From Candidatus Cybelea septentrionalis (GTDB lineage: Bacteria > Vulcanimicrobiota > Vulcanimicrobiia > Vulcanimicrobiales > Vulcanimicrobiaceae): a DNA stretch of 47,975 bases. Where the stretch lies: positions 1 through 47,975 of the forward strand of contig PMHJ01000011.1 in assembly GCA_003158175.1 (NCBI GenBank). The letters run 5' to 3'. The notes beneath the pieces were generated by a model. That model saw nothing but the letters and a program-made list of their open reading frames with translations. It searched no databases and was not told the origin of the DNA. A program made the position numbers and the translations under genes. Positions 17,474-25,109 of this stretch are shown piece by piece (within the stretch, counting starts at the first letter, position 1; the number at the start of each line of letters is the position of its first letter).

Positions 17474-17758
17474 CTAATTCGTCCGGCTTGACCTCGTGGT
17501 AACCGTTCCGGTGCAACAGCGCTCATCCGCACGGTGGAACACCAATATTTCCCCGGGTTGGGGAGCCCCATCGAGGTTGGGTAATACTGTTGCGCCGATC
17601 TTGGGATCTTCGATAGGCGCAAGCGGAGGCATTTGGTTCTTTGACTCAGCGCCGCACCACGGGCAATCGAAATCCATCGTCCTCTCCGCTAATGCGGGGT
17701 TACTCCACCAAGCCTGGTGCCCGCACCGATGTGTAACATGGCAAAATGTCTGCCGCAT
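17474..17758 (-). CDS. Small putative zinc-ribbon protein, unknown function
   Basis: 94 residues. CHVTHRCGH near residue 6 and FDCPWCGAES near residue 30 give a possible CX5C…CX2C zinc-binding arrangement. The C-terminal half (GATVLPNLDGAPQPGEILVFHR) is unstructured-looking. It starts 10 bp after the stop of the 51-aa ORF and on the same strand as the SIR2-HerA genes, so it could be the last gene of that unit. No family recognised; an overlapping plus-strand frame is probably a shadow. Confidence 0.4.
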   Translation of the reverse strand: MRQTFCHVTHRCGHQAWWSNPALAERTMDFDCPWCGAESKNQMPPLAPIEDPKIGATVLPNLDGAPQPGEILVFHRADERCCTGTVTTRSSRTN

Positions 17759-17768
17759 CGATAAGCTA

Positions 17769-17924
17769 TTATTGCTCAGTTAAGAGCTCTCGAATTTCAT
17801 TCAACTCCCATGCGATTGCGAGAAGCGCAAAGTTCTGAGTAAGGCCAGGCTCCTGCCGCACCTCCCAATTTGCCGTTGTCAGGTAGTTCTTTAGCGCTGC
17901 TTCTATTGAGCTTGTCGCGTCCAC
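17769..17924 (-). CDS. Small hypothetical protein (51 aa)
   Basis: A GTG-started frame, with GGAG about 10 bases upstream, encodes DATSSIEAALKNYLTTANWE, VRQEPGLTQNFALLAIAWEL and NEIRELLTEQ. The composition is that of a small helical soluble protein. Same strand as KTSC/HerA/SIR2, 124 bp beyond the KTSC stop. No homologue recognised. Support is codon usage and the plausible ribosome site only. Confidence 0.4.
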   Translation of the reverse strand: MDATSSIEAALKNYLTTANWEVRQEPGLTQNFALLAIAWELNEIRELLTEQ

Positions 17925-18048
17925 GTAGTCTTATCTCCGTAGTGGCAGCCTTTGATTAGTGCCATGACGCGCGGGCCACCGCAGTTCGCGCGTCCTTGCT
18001 TCGCACGTCGAAATGAGCAAGGGGCTCGCAAGCCCTGTAGCGCGATAA

Positions 18049-18258
18049 CTACGTACGCGCGAACCTGTAAACTCCTTTAATATTGCTAGCAAGATATGCC
18101 CCGGGCGAGGATGCGTTGGTCAGCTCTTGATAGACATGTTCCGGTACGTCGAAGTACTGATAAACTTGACCGGTCTGAAACTCAACTTCAAGCGTCGCAG
18201 TCGCCGCATCGTATCCAACCGAGCTAATCGTTGAGGAGTTAACCGGCTGTCGGTTCAT
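18049..18258 (-). CDS. KTSC-domain protein
   Basis: 69 residues covering one KTSC domain (Pfam PF13619): MNRQPVNSSTISSVGYDAAT, LEVEFQTGQVYQYFDVPEHVYQEL and NIKGVYRFART. The family's closing KxYxxxR-type motif is retained as IKGVYRFAR. KTSC domains occur alone or on lysyl-tRNA synthetases and are of unclear function; nucleic-acid binding has been suggested. It overlaps the end of the HerA gene by 20 bases, so it is co-transcribed and probably translationally coupled. A GGGCT-TGCG-AGCCC hairpin at about 18020-18036 lies 13-29 bases past the stop, without a strong T-run. Confidence 0.85.
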   Translation of the reverse strand: MNRQPVNSSTISSVGYDAATATLEVEFQTGQVYQYFDVPEHVYQELTNASSPGAYLASNIKGVYRFART

Positions 18259-20110
18259 CGGCGTCGTCTCCTTCCCGTATTATTTGAGCGGACCGTGGGT
18301 TTTGGTTTCTCCAGGTTCGGACCATTTCGCCATAATTGCCAGGCTCGCGAGCGCGGTTCCATCCTCCAGGGCCGTACTCATCGTAAACCAAGGGGTCAAT
18401 GCTGTCGGGCCTCCTATTTTTTGCAGGGGGATCCACTAGTGTTCGAACTGGCAACTGAACCGCCTCGCCGACGATTAGAGCTTCTCCTGTTCGTAGAGCT
18501 GGCAGCATACCCAGCAGCCCGGCAAGATTATCGGTTACCGCTGCTGTCACGTGACTACGGTCAAGTGCATTCGCGAGCCTCATCGCAATCATAGTTCCGC
18601 ATTGCGATAGAATCGTCGAGTCTATCTCCGCGGGGCGCTGGCTTACAATCATGGCACCGATGCCATACTTACGGCCTTCCTTAGCTATGCGCTGCACCGC
18701 AACAGATGCCGGACCGCCATCCCCCTTTCCGAGATATGTGTGTGCCTCTTCCAGAACTAACAGCAATGGTCGCTCTCGACCTCCTTCCGACAGACCACGC
18801 GCCCAGAACAACGCGTCAAACATTAAGCGGAGTAGAACTCCCACAAGATCATTTAAGATCGATGCGGGTACTCCTGATAGGTCGAGGATGGAGATCGGTT
18901 GTGGCCCGCCAAGCCATTCGGCGAGCAAAGTGTCAAGGTCAGCTTGGGTATTGCCATTTTCTTGGGGCAAGAGCGGTCCGGGGCGAAACATGAAGTCAAA
19001 TCGAGGGTCTCGTAACTTCGACGCCAAGCCCTCTACTTGGCGGCGGAGGTTCAAAGTACTTGCGCTGAGGTAGATTCTATCGACTCCACCGCTTGTTGGT
19101 GGCCTGTATCGAGGTGGCACGACCTGCATTGCGTTACCACGCTGCTCCACTCCATCCACAGACGCATAGGCAATGGTCTCAGTTGTCTGCGCTGTTCCTG
19201 TCACAGGATGCGTGCCGTTTAAGAGGTTGTGGAGATCGAGCCAGAATCGATGAATGCTAAATGGCACGGGAGAATCGACTGTCAAGGTTTTCTCCTCGAT
19301 TCCGGCTCTAGGGCTAAGCTCCAGCGCGGCTCGCTTCATCTCGTAAATCCGCTCGACAACTTGACCCTGACTTGCATCATCAATCCTGCCGAGCGTCATG
19401 GAAAGGAGCTCATCAAAGCTCATTGCCCAATAGGGTACGTACAAGGGCAGTTCGCCATTGCGTTCATCGGGATTCACCCGAAAAACGGTGGCGCGATCCT
19501 TCAGAGCGGCAGCGTACTCGCCATGGATGTCGAGCACCATAATACGCGCAGAGCGGAAGCGATCACCTGTTGTTAGCGAGAGTAGAAGTCCCGCCACCGT
19601 TGTAGATTTACCTGTTCCGGTTGCGCCCACGACTGCGCTATGGCGAGTAACTAGCTTATCTACGTCAATCAGAGCTGGAATATTTTCAGTACTTGCTACG
19701 TGCCCTACCTTCACGAAGTTAGGCGCGTCTGGACGCCCGTAGAGGCGCGCGAGATCTGGTTCGGTGACCAAGTAGACCTTATCGGTATAGGTCGGATACT
19801 GAGATAGACCGCGCTGAAAACCGCCTGCCTCCGTGCCTTCGCCCACAAGTTCGACTGTGATCCAACGTCGCCCATAAGGTTCCGTGCTCAGCAGGGGTTC
19901 AGGGACGGCCTCTGCGCCAACCTTGGATACAATGCCATAGAGATCCACATAGCCCATAGGAATCCGGACGAAGCTGCCAATTTGACCGATTCGGTATCCG
20001 TAGCCGCGTATGAAAGCGAGCCCAGGAGCCGTTTCCGTGGCTAGTTCAACGCTAACGGTTGCGCCTTGAACGCTTTGCACGGTGCCTAGGAAGGAAGCAT
20101 CCCCCTCCAT
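18239..20110 (-). CDS. herA: HerA-type ATPase of a SIR2-HerA defence pair
   Basis: 623 residues. An N-terminal HAS-like barrel (GTVQSVQGATVSVELATETA…GQIGSFVRIPMG, residues 8-60) precedes the DUF87/HerA motor with Walker A VVGATGTGKSTTVAGLL (about 160-176), DIHGEYAAAL, and Walker B PLLLVLEEAHTYLG (about 455) followed by QRIAKEGRKYGIGAMIVSQRPAEI, the classic HerA/FtsK-fold ending with an Arg finger. HerA proteins are hexameric DNA-translocating ATPases. In SIR2-HerA systems they assemble with SIR2 into a large complex required for NAD depletion or DNA degradation during phage infection. It lies 2 bp after the SIR2 gene. All nucleotide motifs look intact. Confidence 0.95.
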   Translation of the reverse strand: MEGDASFLGTVQSVQGATVSVELATETAPGLAFIRGYGYRIGQIGSFVRIPMGYVDLYGIVSKVGAEAVPEPLLSTEPYGRRWITVELVGEGTEAGGFQRGLSQYPTYTDKVYLVTEPDLARLYGRPDAPNFVKVGHVASTENIPALIDVDKLVTRHSAVVGATGTGKSTTVAGLLLSLTTGDRFRSARIMVLDIHGEYAAALKDRATVFRVNPDERNGELPLYVPYWAMSFDELLSMTLGRIDDASQGQVVERIYEMKRAALELSPRAGIEEKTLTVDSPVPFSIHRFWLDLHNLLNGTHPVTGTAQTTETIAYASVDGVEQRGNAMQVVPPRYRPPTSGGVDRIYLSASTLNLRRQVEGLASKLRDPRFDFMFRPGPLLPQENGNTQADLDTLLAEWLGGPQPISILDLSGVPASILNDLVGVLLRLMFDALFWARGLSEGGRERPLLLVLEEAHTYLGKGDGGPASVAVQRIAKEGRKYGIGAMIVSQRPAEIDSTILSQCGTMIAMRLANALDRSHVTAAVTDNLAGLLGMLPALRTGEALIVGEAVQLPVRTLVDPPAKNRRPDSIDPLVYDEYGPGGWNRAREPGNYGEMVRTWRNQNPRSAQIIREGDDADEPTAG

Positions 20111-20112
20111 CG

Positions 20113-21294
20113 TTAGAGCGCTCTCCTTGAAACGAAGGCTTCGAGAAAACTTCCGAGACTGGAAAAGTCACCAAGAAGAAACTGACCTGAAACAAGCTCC
20201 TCAGTCGTTCCATCATCAGATCTCCAAAACGTCGAAAACCTCGTTTCAGGCTGGGCTCCAGATTGACGCAATCGCCATGGAGCACGATCGCCACCGATTA
20301 TTGCTTCTGTGGTACTGAGGACGTTGAAATTTTGCGACGCCTCCGCCAGCGCTACCGCAGCGGGATACGCCCCTAACTCCCCGTGCTGGAGAGCGAACAC
20401 AACTGCCGTCACATTCCCCTGCACACCTTGGAGAAATATCTCGTTAAGGTGTTCATCCCGAAACGAGTACCCACTTATTATTATAACTGCCGACGGCTGG
20501 CGTAAGAAAAATCTCATCCGATCTATCATGGCCAGATAGGGCATTCGCCTGCTCTCCGTGTACTTGAGGTGGGACGGATGGATGAGCCGGCTCTTTGCCG
20601 AGTCGGAGTCGTTGCGCCTAGTTACGCTCCCAGCCGCGTCGAGCTCCCAATTGATCGAGCCGTGTAACTTCCAGAGGCGTGCCCAGCGTGGGGGCAACGA
20701 ATCATCGTCAATTGCTCGTTGGTCGAAGAACGCGTCACGAACGCCAACGAAGCCGTCGAAATATGGAACGCGATGTCGTTCCAAAGCCTGTTCGATCAGT
20801 AAATCATAGTTTGTCGTGAATATCTCGGCTGGATAGCCTCTCGGGATTGATCCTATCCACCTAGATAGTTGATCAAAGGCTGTATTGCCTGCAGGCAAAT
20901 TGATGTTGACGATATCTGCAATCCTGCAGCAAATGGCTAAATCCAATGATTCGAGTGCCGCCTTTGAAAAACCGCGCACCTCTCCTGCGGGGCCGACAAC
21001 CTCTTTGAGAGACCTCACAAAGGTCAAAATATGCTCGATGTCGGGAACTGCGTTGCCGTCTGCATTCAAACAAGCTTGTGCGAGTTCCATTGAGGAACGC
21101 GTAGCGCCGTCTGGCATACTAGCAGCAACTTGATCAGTTAGCCCCCTTATCGCTGGGAGCAAAGGCAATCCATTTTGTTGTTTCAGGGCATACGGGCAGC
21201 CTGCTGCGAGGAAAAAGCCCAACGGTCGTCTGTCCTGAGCGTAAACCTCTGATAGGCTTGTAGCTTGGCGCAATGGATCGTGGTAAGCGCTCAC
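20113..21294 (-). CDS. SIR2-domain NADase-like effector of a SIR2-HerA defence pair
   Basis: 393 residues with a SIR2_2-type Rossmann domain: GFFLAAGCP at 26-34 (NAD-binding GAG-like loop), FTTNYDLLIE at 159-168 (equivalent of the TQNID motif, Asn162 and Asp164) and KLHGSINW with catalytic His211. SGYSFRDEHLNEIFLQG near 287 is the usual late SIR2 motif. Defence-associated SIR2 proteins hydrolyse NAD+ to stop phage replication by abortive infection. It precedes HerA with a 2-bp gap. Upstream is cas1 on the same strand, 82 bp away, so one transcript could carry both. Confidence 0.93.
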   Translation of the reverse strand: MSAYHDPLRQATSLSEVYAQDRRPLGFFLAAGCPYALKQQNGLPLLPAIRGLTDQVAASMPDGATRSSMELAQACLNADGNAVPDIEHILTFVRSLKEVVGPAGEVRGFSKAALESLDLAICCRIADIVNINLPAGNTAFDQLSRWIGSIPRGYPAEIFTTNYDLLIEQALERHRVPYFDGFVGVRDAFFDQRAIDDDSLPPRWARLWKLHGSINWELDAAGSVTRRNDSDSAKSRLIHPSHLKYTESRRMPYLAMIDRMRFFLRQPSAVIIISGYSFRDEHLNEIFLQGVQGNVTAVVFALQHGELGAYPAAVALAEASQNFNVLSTTEAIIGGDRAPWRLRQSGAQPETRFSTFWRSDDGTTEELVSGQFLLGDFSSLGSFLEAFVSRRAL

Positions 21295-21376
21295 GTAGGA
21301 TAGCTTCCAGATGGAGGGTGCATTGGCTTAACGTTCAGCACAAGTGGCGTAATGGCACGCTTCAAATCGACTCGAT

Positions 21377-22750
21377 TCATCCTGTCTTCTTGGCCGCTGA
21401 GCGGCTCCTCGTCGATGTTCCTTTAGTAGCCGGAACCAGGACCCGGCGCCGATTGCTCTGGGATATCTTAGCTCCGCGTTTCTTAGCTCCGCGTTTCTTA
21501 GCTGCTTGGCCTCCGTGACCTGGGCTAAGACCTGTCGCCCGCATTTCGGCAAGCCGCACCTGCGCCTTCTCAATCGGCTTGGCCACCTCAACGCTATATC
21601 GCAGGTAGCAATGCCGACCGCAAAACTTCAAGCCCTTGCGCGGCAGCGGCTCCTTGCAGTAGCCGCAGGCTGAGCGCTTCCACATCTCGCGTCGGACCGC
21701 GATTGGCTTTGGCGCCTCGCGGACCAACCGCCGCGGGACATCGATCCGGCGTAGTTGCTTGGCGTAGTCGTTGGCGATCTCCACAGCGGCCTTGCGGAAA
21801 CGCGGCATCAGCGTCTTAGCGAGGAGACCGGTCAGATCAGGGTCGAGCCGCACGATGCCGTCACGCAGTTCATGGAACATCGCCGGATGCAGCCGTTCCT
21901 TGTGTAGTAGCTCCAGGGCCCAGACATCCGCCTTGGATCGGAGCGGTTCGAGTAAATCGTAGACGAACGACTCGCGCAGCCGGTCATCGGTATGGAGCAG
22001 TCCCAGATCGGGATCGAGCCCAACGGCCTCGCAAGAGATCCTTGCCTCCACTTCCAGCAGCGTATAACAGTAGTTCAGGATAGCGTTGAACGGATCGGTG
22101 GCATCGCGCACGCGTTCTCGTCTGCCGCTCGTCCTTGGGGAGATCGCCGCCCAATGCGCTGGGATCCGTTTCAAGGCCCATTCGCGCCACGGCAGCGGCG
22201 TTGCAACGAGCAGATCCCAGTAGATCTGCGCTGCCCGACCTTCTAGCGTCAGGAAGTCAACGAGCGTTTGCGCCTGGTTTAAGGACTCGATGCAGGATCG
22301 AATCTGCGCGACGGCCCCTCTGCGCGATGGATCGCTTCCAATCCCAAGGCGCCCGAAGTCCCGCTCGACCACGGCGATCTGTGAATCCATTTTCTTGGTG
22401 AGCAGGTATCGCGCTAGGACCAGCGCGTCATCGGTCACAGCGCTAACGGCCTGCGCTCGTTTAACTGGCCCGTCGTGCGGCGCATCGGGGATCAGGCAGT
22501 TGAGTAACGTGCTATCGGAAGCTACGAACGAGATCGCGATTCCCATGCTGGCGCACCAACTGATCGCCTCCATGGAAACGGTCCCGCCTGGCGCGCGAAT
22601 AACGATCCGCTCGATTGCGGACCGGCCTCGAGGGAAATGGATCTCCCGAATCTTGCCTTCGTTTGCAAAACCATCGCGCGTAACGAGGTGGCCTCGTTCG
22701 ACATATAACCTGGCGTCGTACCCTTCAATGACCAGTACCCGTTCGCTCAT
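21377..22750 (-). CDS. cas1: Solo Cas1 / casposase-like integrase with C-terminal zinc finger
   Basis: 457 residues. The N-terminal beta-domain (VLVIEGYDARLYVERGHLVT, GGTVSMEAISWCASMGIAIS) leads into the helical Cas1 domain with an intact metal site: Glu170 in LEGRAAQIYWDLL, His253 in LGLLHTDDR, and Asp265/Glu268 in FVYDLLEPLR. DPFNAILNYCYTLLEVEA is the typical helix before it. After the catalytic domain come a CX2C…CX2HC zinc finger (Cys362, Cys365, Cys377, His380/Cys381) and a basic tail with tandem KKRGA. There is no cas2, effector cas gene or CRISPR array. Casposases use this fold to integrate their own element. ATG overlaps the stop of the upstream ORF by 4 bases. Confidence 0.93.
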   Translation of the reverse strand: MSERVLVIEGYDARLYVERGHLVTRDGFANEGKIREIHFPRGRSAIERIVIRAPGGTVSMEAISWCASMGIAISFVASDSTLLNCLIPDAPHDGPVKRAQAVSAVTDDALVLARYLLTKKMDSQIAVVERDFGRLGIGSDPSRRGAVAQIRSCIESLNQAQTLVDFLTLEGRAAQIYWDLLVATPLPWREWALKRIPAHWAAISPRTSGRRERVRDATDPFNAILNYCYTLLEVEARISCEAVGLDPDLGLLHTDDRLRESFVYDLLEPLRSKADVWALELLHKERLHPAMFHELRDGIVRLDPDLTGLLAKTLMPRFRKAAVEIANDYAKQLRRIDVPRRLVREAPKPIAVRREMWKRSACGYCKEPLPRKGLKFCGRHCYLRYSVEVAKPIEKAQVRLAEMRATGLSPGHGGQAAKKRGAKKRGAKISQSNRRRVLVPATKGTSTRSRSAAKKTG

Positions 22751-23781
22751 TCTTTTGCCTCAATTCCGATCTTGCGCATCATATCGTCGGTAACGACCTT
22801 GACTTGGTGGAACTCCTCAAGCAGCGGCTGAAAGTTGCCTTCTCGAAGCTTGCGGCACATTTCGATCGCATGCGGAAAATCGCGAGTTAACGCCACTACT
22901 GCGGCCATACCAGGTGCAAAGTGCTTGGCAATATACGCGAGGGTTTTATCGTTGGGATCCTCGGCAAGTGGCGCCTTTGCCGTTTGGAAGATCGGGAAGA
23001 CGGCGCCCATGGCGTATACAACGAGTCGGGTATCTCGAACAATCGGGATGATCAATTCCGGATCCTTTGCGTTGATCTCGCGAATCGTACCGATCAGCGG
23101 GTTCTTGGACACATCGAGCGCGAAGAGTTGAAGTCCTTCGCTGAAAGCGCTCCAAATCTCACGCAGACCTTCGACCTTCGCCTTATCAATGCCAAAGACG
23201 TATGCGACGCGCTGCAGCATCGGTGCGACAGCATCGAAGGATGTTTCCGAGGCGATTGCCCGCAGCGCGAGGCTGAACGTCCATGAAAATGCCTGCTGGG
23301 CTATTGGATTACCAATGGCGCGCCGCAGGTAATACTTCAGCATGAACTTCCCCCACGGCTTACCGACCTTTTCCCAGCGCTTTGGGTCTCGGACTCCGCT
23401 GATCGGCACCCGTTTGCGCTCGAATTCCCGACGCATCATCGCAAGAAACGACAACATAGTGCGATCGATGTGTTCGCAGATTAGTTCTGCCGGTATGTCA
23501 TCGAAACCGTACCAGCACAGCCAGAAGGCGAGTGCGGAAGGCCGCGGGCGCTTGCTTCCGAGCGCTTTCGATAATCCGAGAAGGAACGCGAACCGATTCG
23601 CCTGCTCTAGAGTGAATGCTCTCTGGTTGGTACCGGCAATCGGAATCAGCTCATCGAGTAAGGCTGCTTTTCGGAAGCGGTCGAAGCGATCATCGCTTGG
23701 CGCTAAGCCCAACTCCGTTGCCTTTGCGAAAACCTCCGCCTTGGGGATCTGCTCCCGCGGCTTTTTGACAATATCGCTCAT
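22747..23781 (-). CDS. Unknown protein encoded upstream of and coupled to Cas1
   Basis: The frame is open from 23940, but that start would overlap the divergent gene. I prefer ATG 23781 (MSDIVKKPREQIPKAEVFAK), giving 344-345 residues. It is helical, with an N-terminal segment (AEVFAKATELGLAPSDDRFDRFR, FTLEQANRFAFLLGLSKALG) that loosely resembles a MerR-like winged helix, then FWLCWYGFDDIPAELICEHI and long amphipathic helices with mild hydrophobicity. No catalytic motif is seen. The 4-base overlap with cas1 implies coupled translation and a linked role, for example DNA-end binding or regulation. I do not recognise the family. Confidence 0.75.
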   Translation of the reverse strand: MSDIVKKPREQIPKAEVFAKATELGLAPSDDRFDRFRKAALLDELIPIAGTNQRAFTLEQANRFAFLLGLSKALGSKRPRPSALAFWLCWYGFDDIPAELICEHIDRTMLSFLAMMRREFERKRVPISGVRDPKRWEKVGKPWGKFMLKYYLRRAIGNPIAQQAFSWTFSLALRAIASETSFDAVAPMLQRVAYVFGIDKAKVEGLREIWSAFSEGLQLFALDVSKNPLIGTIREINAKDPELIIPIVRDTRLVVYAMGAVFPIFQTAKAPLAEDPNDKTLAYIAKHFAPGMAAVVALTRDFPHAIEMCRKLREGNFQPLLEEFHQVKVVTDDMMRKIGIEAKE

Positions 23782-23913
23782 ATAAGGAAGTTCGGCACAG
23801 CCGGAGCCTGTTCCGCGATTTACTGTCAAAATTTCCGCCGCCCTTTGGTGTACCTCTTCGGTAAGCGGGTCTTTTCCGCGACCGTCTTTTTTTGAGAATA
23901 GTGAGGTACCAGC
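23782..23913. promoter_or_regulatory. Divergent intergenic promoter region of the Cas1-PolB element
   Basis: About 130 bp between the leftward ORF-cas1-SIR2-HerA unit and the rightward HTH-HNH-polB unit. It must hold promoters for both. I see AT-richer patches (CAAAATTT at about 23828-23835 and a T-run near 23886-23893) but no confident -35/-10 pair. A TGAGGT ribosome site lies just before the ATG at 23914. The HTH protein is the obvious candidate regulator. Confidence 0.5.
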
Positions 23914-24474
23914 ATGAAGGCAAGGCCTTCGAAAAATCATCGCCGGAAAACGTCCGGTAAGTCGCGTCCTTCCGGACGCAAGTCAACCAGCCGCCAATTC
24001 CTCGAAGCCCTTACCGGGACGAAGGAAGATGCCTATCGGCGCGTCCTTGACGCCATTTCGCTGAAACGCCGTGATCCCAAGCTTTCCCTGAGCAAAGCGG
24101 CGAAGGCCAGCGGCACAACGCTTAAAACCATTCGCAAATATGCCGAACCGGCAATCCAGAATCGTTCCGGCCGATTTGACGTGACGGCTTCTGACCGGCT
24201 ATTCCGGCCTATACGTATGGTCACGAACGATGGCGAGGCCGTTATCCGTACGACCAGCTCCCGAATGGCGTCGCGCATTGCGGACCATAATAACGCGCTC
24301 CGCACCTACGTCCTTACCGGGGATGCCAGCGGCTTGAAGCGATTTGAGGGCAAGGTAATCCGAAACGGGGGCAAGACGTACCAATTCGTTACCGATCGGC
24401 GCACGATCGATCGGCAGATTCGCGCTGGCGGGATCCATTTCGTCGATATCTACGCCTCGGGTTCCGAGCAATGA
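23914..24474 (+). CDS. Helix-turn-helix protein of the Cas1-PolB element
   Basis: 186 residues. A very basic N-terminus (KARPSKNHRRKTSGKSRPSG) is followed at about 55-80 by an HTH: LSLSKAAKASGTTLKTIRKY. The C-terminal part (GKVIRNGGKTYQFVTDRRTI, AGGIHFVDIYASG) is predicted beta-rich and unassigned. Casposons commonly encode one or more small HTH proteins, thought to regulate the element or bind its ends. Gene start is supported by TGAGGT 6 bases upstream. It overlaps the HNH gene by ATGA. Confidence 0.8.
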   Translation: MKARPSKNHRRKTSGKSRPSGRKSTSRQFLEALTGTKEDAYRRVLDAISLKRRDPKLSLSKAAKASGTTLKTIRKYAEPAIQNRSGRFDVTASDRLFRPIRMVTNDGEAVIRTTSSRMASRIADHNNALRTYVLTGDASGLKRFEGKVIRNGGKTYQFVTDRRTIDRQIRAGGIHFVDIYASGSEQ

Positions 24475-25109
24475 GCACCTTTCAGCCCTCGGACGATCAA
24501 AGCCCAACCCGCAAGCTCCTGCGGTTTGGTACCGATGCGCCTCAGTGCGCTATTTGCCATTCGAACGATGCCCGGACCCTTTGCCAGGTCAAGCAATCTG
24601 AAAGTGCCGATCTTACCCTATGTCGGAACTGCAAGGCGAAGCGTAAATCCGTCTCGGAAAAGGGAGTTACTCGAAAAATAAAACGCTTTGAAGACGCTGG
24701 GTACTTCCACGCAGTCTGTGTGATTTGCAGCGATTCAAACGTGCAGGTCCTCGAACTCGATCACATGGCAAACAAAGCCAACAGCGCCTTGTCTGAGCCA
24801 TTATGCGCCAATCACCATGCGATCAAATCGCACGTGGCGGAAAGCGGCCTAATGGCGGTGCTACGGCTGCGCGATCCGGATCGAACGGCGCTGGCTTTGG
24901 AGGCGGCCTTCGATTTTGGTCTCGCAACGATCCTTGGCATGATGGCCGTCTCCGATGGAAGCGAGAACGCCAGCCGGGCCGTTTTCTTTGCCACGGTGGC
25001 GCTCGCGCTGGTCGCCTGGGGTCTCTGGAACCTCGCCGCGGACGATCATTTCAAAAACGTCCTCGGACCGGGCTATGATCGAGCGATTCCAGCGGAGATT
25101 CCACGATGA
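24471..25109 (+). CDS. HNH nuclease with hydrophobic C-terminal tail
   Basis: 212 residues. Two zinc knuckles (CAICHSND at about 24, LCRNCKAK at about 49) and a third with the HNH core: CVICSDSNVQVLELDHMANK, then LCANHHAIKSHV. The Asp-His…Asn/His…His pattern matches HNH endonucleases, a standard companion of casposon Cas1 and PolB. Unusually, residues about 145-200 hold two hydrophobic segments (FDFGLATILGMMAV and AVFFATVALALVAWGLWNLA), suggesting membrane association or a hydrophobic core for oligomerisation. The start (ATGA) and the stop (overlapping polB's ATG) indicate tight translational coupling in a three-gene operon. Confidence 0.88.
   Translation: MSTFQPSDDQSPTRKLLRFGTDAPQCAICHSNDARTLCQVKQSESADLTLCRNCKAKRKSVSEKGVTRKIKRFEDAGYFHAVCVICSDSNVQVLELDHMANKANSALSEPLCANHHAIKSHVAESGLMAVLRLRDPDRTALALEAAFDFGLATILGMMAVSDGSENASRAVFFATVALALVAWGLWNLAADDHFKNVLGPGYDRAIPAEIPR

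Noticed and set aside
18020..18040. GGGCT-TGCG-AGCCC hairpin after the KTSC gene as a terminator
   Set aside because: The stem is only 5 bp and no T-run follows, so it is noted but not called a terminator.
21377..22750. Cas1 as part of a CRISPR-Cas system
   Set aside because: No CRISPR repeats, cas2 or effector genes appear anywhere in the window. The neighbours are PolB, HNH and HTH.
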